DNA from: Paramuribaculum sp.
Lineage (GTDB): Bacteria > Bacteroidota > Bacteroidia > Bacteroidales > Muribaculaceae
DNA length: 7,148 nt
Assembly (NCBI GenBank): GCA_029051965.1
Contig: JAIDJZ010000353.1
Span: forward strand, 1-7,148
Direction of reading: 5' to 3'
Both the position numbers and the translations under genes were made by a program. The notes under the pieces are model-generated. The model saw only the letters and a program-made list of their open reading frames with translations, did no database searches and was not told the DNA's origin. This document shows positions 5,668 to 7,148 of the stretch, piece by piece. The number at the start of each line of letters is the position of its first letter. Position 1 is the first letter of the stretch.

Positions 5668-6729
5668 GTGAGACTCTCAGGGCTGTTGACAACCATAATC
5701 CTTATGCTCACCGCAAGTTCCTGCATGAAATGGGACTACGGTGAGCCTGAGGATTTCGTTGTTTCAGGCAGCGGACTTTTTATTGTCTGCGAAGGTAATT
5801 TTCAGTATGGAAACGGTTCGCTTTCATATTATGATCCGGCTGAGCGCACAGTCGTCAACGAGGCTTTCTTCCGGGCCAACGGCTATCGACTCGGAGATGT
5901 TGCCCAGTCGATGACGATGGCCAACGGTCTGGGGTGGATCGTTGTCAATAACTCCCATGTGGTCTTCGCGATTGACCCACAGACATTCCGCGAAGTAGGC
6001 CGCATCACCGGCTTTACGTCGCCGCGCTACATCCATTTTGTCTCTCCGACGAAAGCCTATGTGACCCAGCTGTGGGACAACCGTATTTTTATCGTCGATC
6101 CGGTTGCCTACCGTATTACGGGCCACATAACCGTTCCCGGAATGGCATTCGATCAGGGATCGACCGAGGAGATGGTCCAGATCGGCGACTATGTCTACTG
6201 TAACTGCTGGAGCTATCAGAAAAAAATTATCCGGATCGACACCCGGACAGATTGTGTCGACGGCGAGGTTGAGGTCGGAGTGCAGCCGACATCGCTTGTC
6301 AGCGATTGTCTCGGACGGCTGTGGACACTGTCGGACGGTGGTTTTGAGGGAAATCCTGCAGGCTATGAATCGGCTTCGCTCTATTGCATCAACCCCGAAA
6401 ATCTTGAAATCGAGCGTCAGTTTCAGTTCCGCCGCACTGACGATCCGTCGGCACTGACGATCAACGGAACGGGCGACACGATCTACTGGATCAACCGCGA
6501 TGTGTGGCGCATGGATGTCCGTGCGTCGCGTCCGCCTGTGCGTCCGTTTCTCGAAGAGCGTTCAACGCGCTTCTACGGGCTGACTGTCGATCCCCGCCGG
6601 GGGGATGTCTATGTGGCCGATGCCATCGATTATCAGCAGCAGGGAATTGTCTATCGGTTCACCGGACTCGGACAGCCGGTCGACTCTTTTTATGTCGGGA
6701 TAACTCCCGGCGCATTTTGTTGGAATTAG
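5668..6729 (+). CDS. btuG: BtuG-type surface cobalamin-binding beta-propeller lipoprotein
   Basis: The BtuG family in Bacteroides is a surface lipoprotein with a seven-bladed beta-propeller that binds cobalamin very tightly and sits as a lid on the BtuB receptor. This 353-aa protein has the expected length and layout. A signal peptide with lipobox ASSC (Cys19) is followed by MKWDYGEPED, then the family-like GLFIVCEGNFQYGNGSLSYYD and GDVAQSM. Repeated YncE-like blades follow (VVFAIDPQTFREVGRI, RIFIVDPVAYRITGHI, KIIRIDTRTDCVDGEV, SLYCINPENLEIERQF), ending near GAFCWN. The start is GTG at 5668: it is the only choice that gives a full signal peptide, since the next ATG (Met13) would remove most of it. 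The gap to the gene before is 15 nt and to the receptor gene 12 nt. No strong ribosome binding site is seen, so translation may be coupled to the gene before. Confidence 0.9.
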   Translation: MRLSGLLTTIILMLTASSCMKWDYGEPEDFVVSGSGLFIVCEGNFQYGNGSLSYYDPAERTVVNEAFFRANGYRLGDVAQSMTMANGLGWIVVNNSHVVFAIDPQTFREVGRITGFTSPRYIHFVSPTKAYVTQLWDNRIFIVDPVAYRITGHITVPGMAFDQGSTEEMVQIGDYVYCNCWSYQKKIIRIDTRTDCVDGEVEVGVQPTSLVSDCLGRLWTLSDGGFEGNPAGYESASLYCINPENLEIERQFQFRRTDDPSALTINGTGDTIYWINRDVWRMDVRASRPPVRPFLEERSTRFYGLTVDPRRGDVYVADAIDYQQQGIVYRFTGLGQPVDSFYVGITPGAFCWN

Positions 6730-6741
6730 AATCTGGCGGAT

Positions 6742-7148
6742 ATGATCACAAAACTCAGACTGTTCATTATGATTGCCGCGGCGTCGGCTCTGGAGGTTCT
6801 TCATGCTGTAGAGCCTCAGCAGCAACTTGACAATGTGACAGTCACGGCACGCCGTCCGATGAAGGAGATCGGAATCCAGAAAACGACGTTCGATTCGACG
6901 GCGCTGAAAGAGAATGTGGCTCTTTCGATGGCCGACGTTCTGGCCTATAACTCCTCGGTTTTTGTGAAGTCCTACGGCCGTGCGACACTTTCGACCGTGG
7001 CTTTCCGCGGAACGTCTGCCTCTCACACCCAGGTGAGCTGGAATGGAATGAGGATCAACAATCCGATGCTCGGGATGACTGATTGTTCGACAATTCCGTC
7101 ATTTTTCGTTGACCGGGCATCGCTTCTCCACGGTTCGTCGTCGGTCAC
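6742..7148 (+). CDS. btuB: TonB-dependent outer-membrane receptor, BtuB-type (5' part only)
   Basis: Only the first 135 codons are inside the window; the gene runs off the right edge with no stop. Residues 1-22 form a signal peptide (cut after LHA). A TonB-box-like stretch DNVTVTA follows at 30-36, then the plug domain: SMADVLAYNSSVFVKSYGRATLSTVAFRG, HTQVSWNGMRINNPMLGM and the later SLLHGSSSV. These are typical of TonB-dependent receptors. The place directly after btuG and under a cobalamin riboswitch makes it the BtuB-type transporter that carries B12 across the outer membrane. There is no N-terminal carboxypeptidase-like extension of the SusC kind, which also favours the BtuB type. The ATG at 6742 lies 12 nt after the btuG stop with a weak GGCGGA before it. 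Confidence 0.88.
   Translation, partial: MITKLRLFIMIAAASALEVLHAVEPQQQLDNVTVTARRPMKEIGIQKTTFDSTALKENVALSMADVLAYNSSVFVKSYGRATLSTVAFRGTSASHTQVSWNGMRINNPMLGMTDCSTIPSFFVDRASLLHGSSSV

Noticed and set aside
6562..7026. 154-codon minus-strand frame over the end of btuG and the start of btuB
   Set aside because: It spans two recognisable plus-strand genes and its translation is rich in Arg, His and Cys, as is usual for shadows.

Overview
The window looks like a chromosomal segment of a gut-type Bacteroidales bacterium. The evidence is the Bacteroidetes-style promoter boxes (TAnnTTTG), the general lack of strong Shine-Dalgarno sequences, several lipoproteins with acidic residues after the lipobox cysteine, and a BtuG/DUF4465/TonB-receptor gene set typical of that phylum. 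A Muribaculaceae-like relative is a guess from the mix of families and the moderate GC; the sequence does not prove it.

Left part (1-2000): a two-gene unit coding for secreted proteins. It has its own textbook promoter (171-201) and a strong intrinsic terminator (1762-1810). The genes encode a 148-aa exported protein of unknown function and a 350-aa exported MORN-repeat protein. The unit lies between two identical 77-bp direct repeats (1-77 and 1917-1993), and its genes look AT-richer than the rest of the window. It therefore resembles a self-contained accessory cassette.

Middle part (2003-4304): a divergent pair sharing a short intergenic region. On the minus strand is a small lipoprotein of unknown function. 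On the plus strand is a 587-aa lipoprotein with about three PKD/Ig-like domains and a C-terminal domain found in Bacteroidetes surface proteins. The plus promoter box sits almost on the start codon, which suggests a very short or leaderless mRNA.

Right part (4362-7148): a vitamin B12 uptake operon. A promoter box is followed at once by a cobalamin riboswitch aptamer (about 4378-4544) and a leader of roughly 210 nt. Then come a DUF4465 surface lipoprotein, a BtuG-type beta-propeller lipoprotein and the first 135 codons of a BtuB-type TonB-dependent receptor, with gaps of only 12-15 nt between genes. In Bacteroides, BtuG captures cobalamin at the surface and passes it to BtuB, which imports it using TonB energy. 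Here the riboswitch would shut the operon down when B12 is plentiful. The DUF4465 protein, and possibly the PKD protein just upstream, are candidate accessory parts of this machinery.
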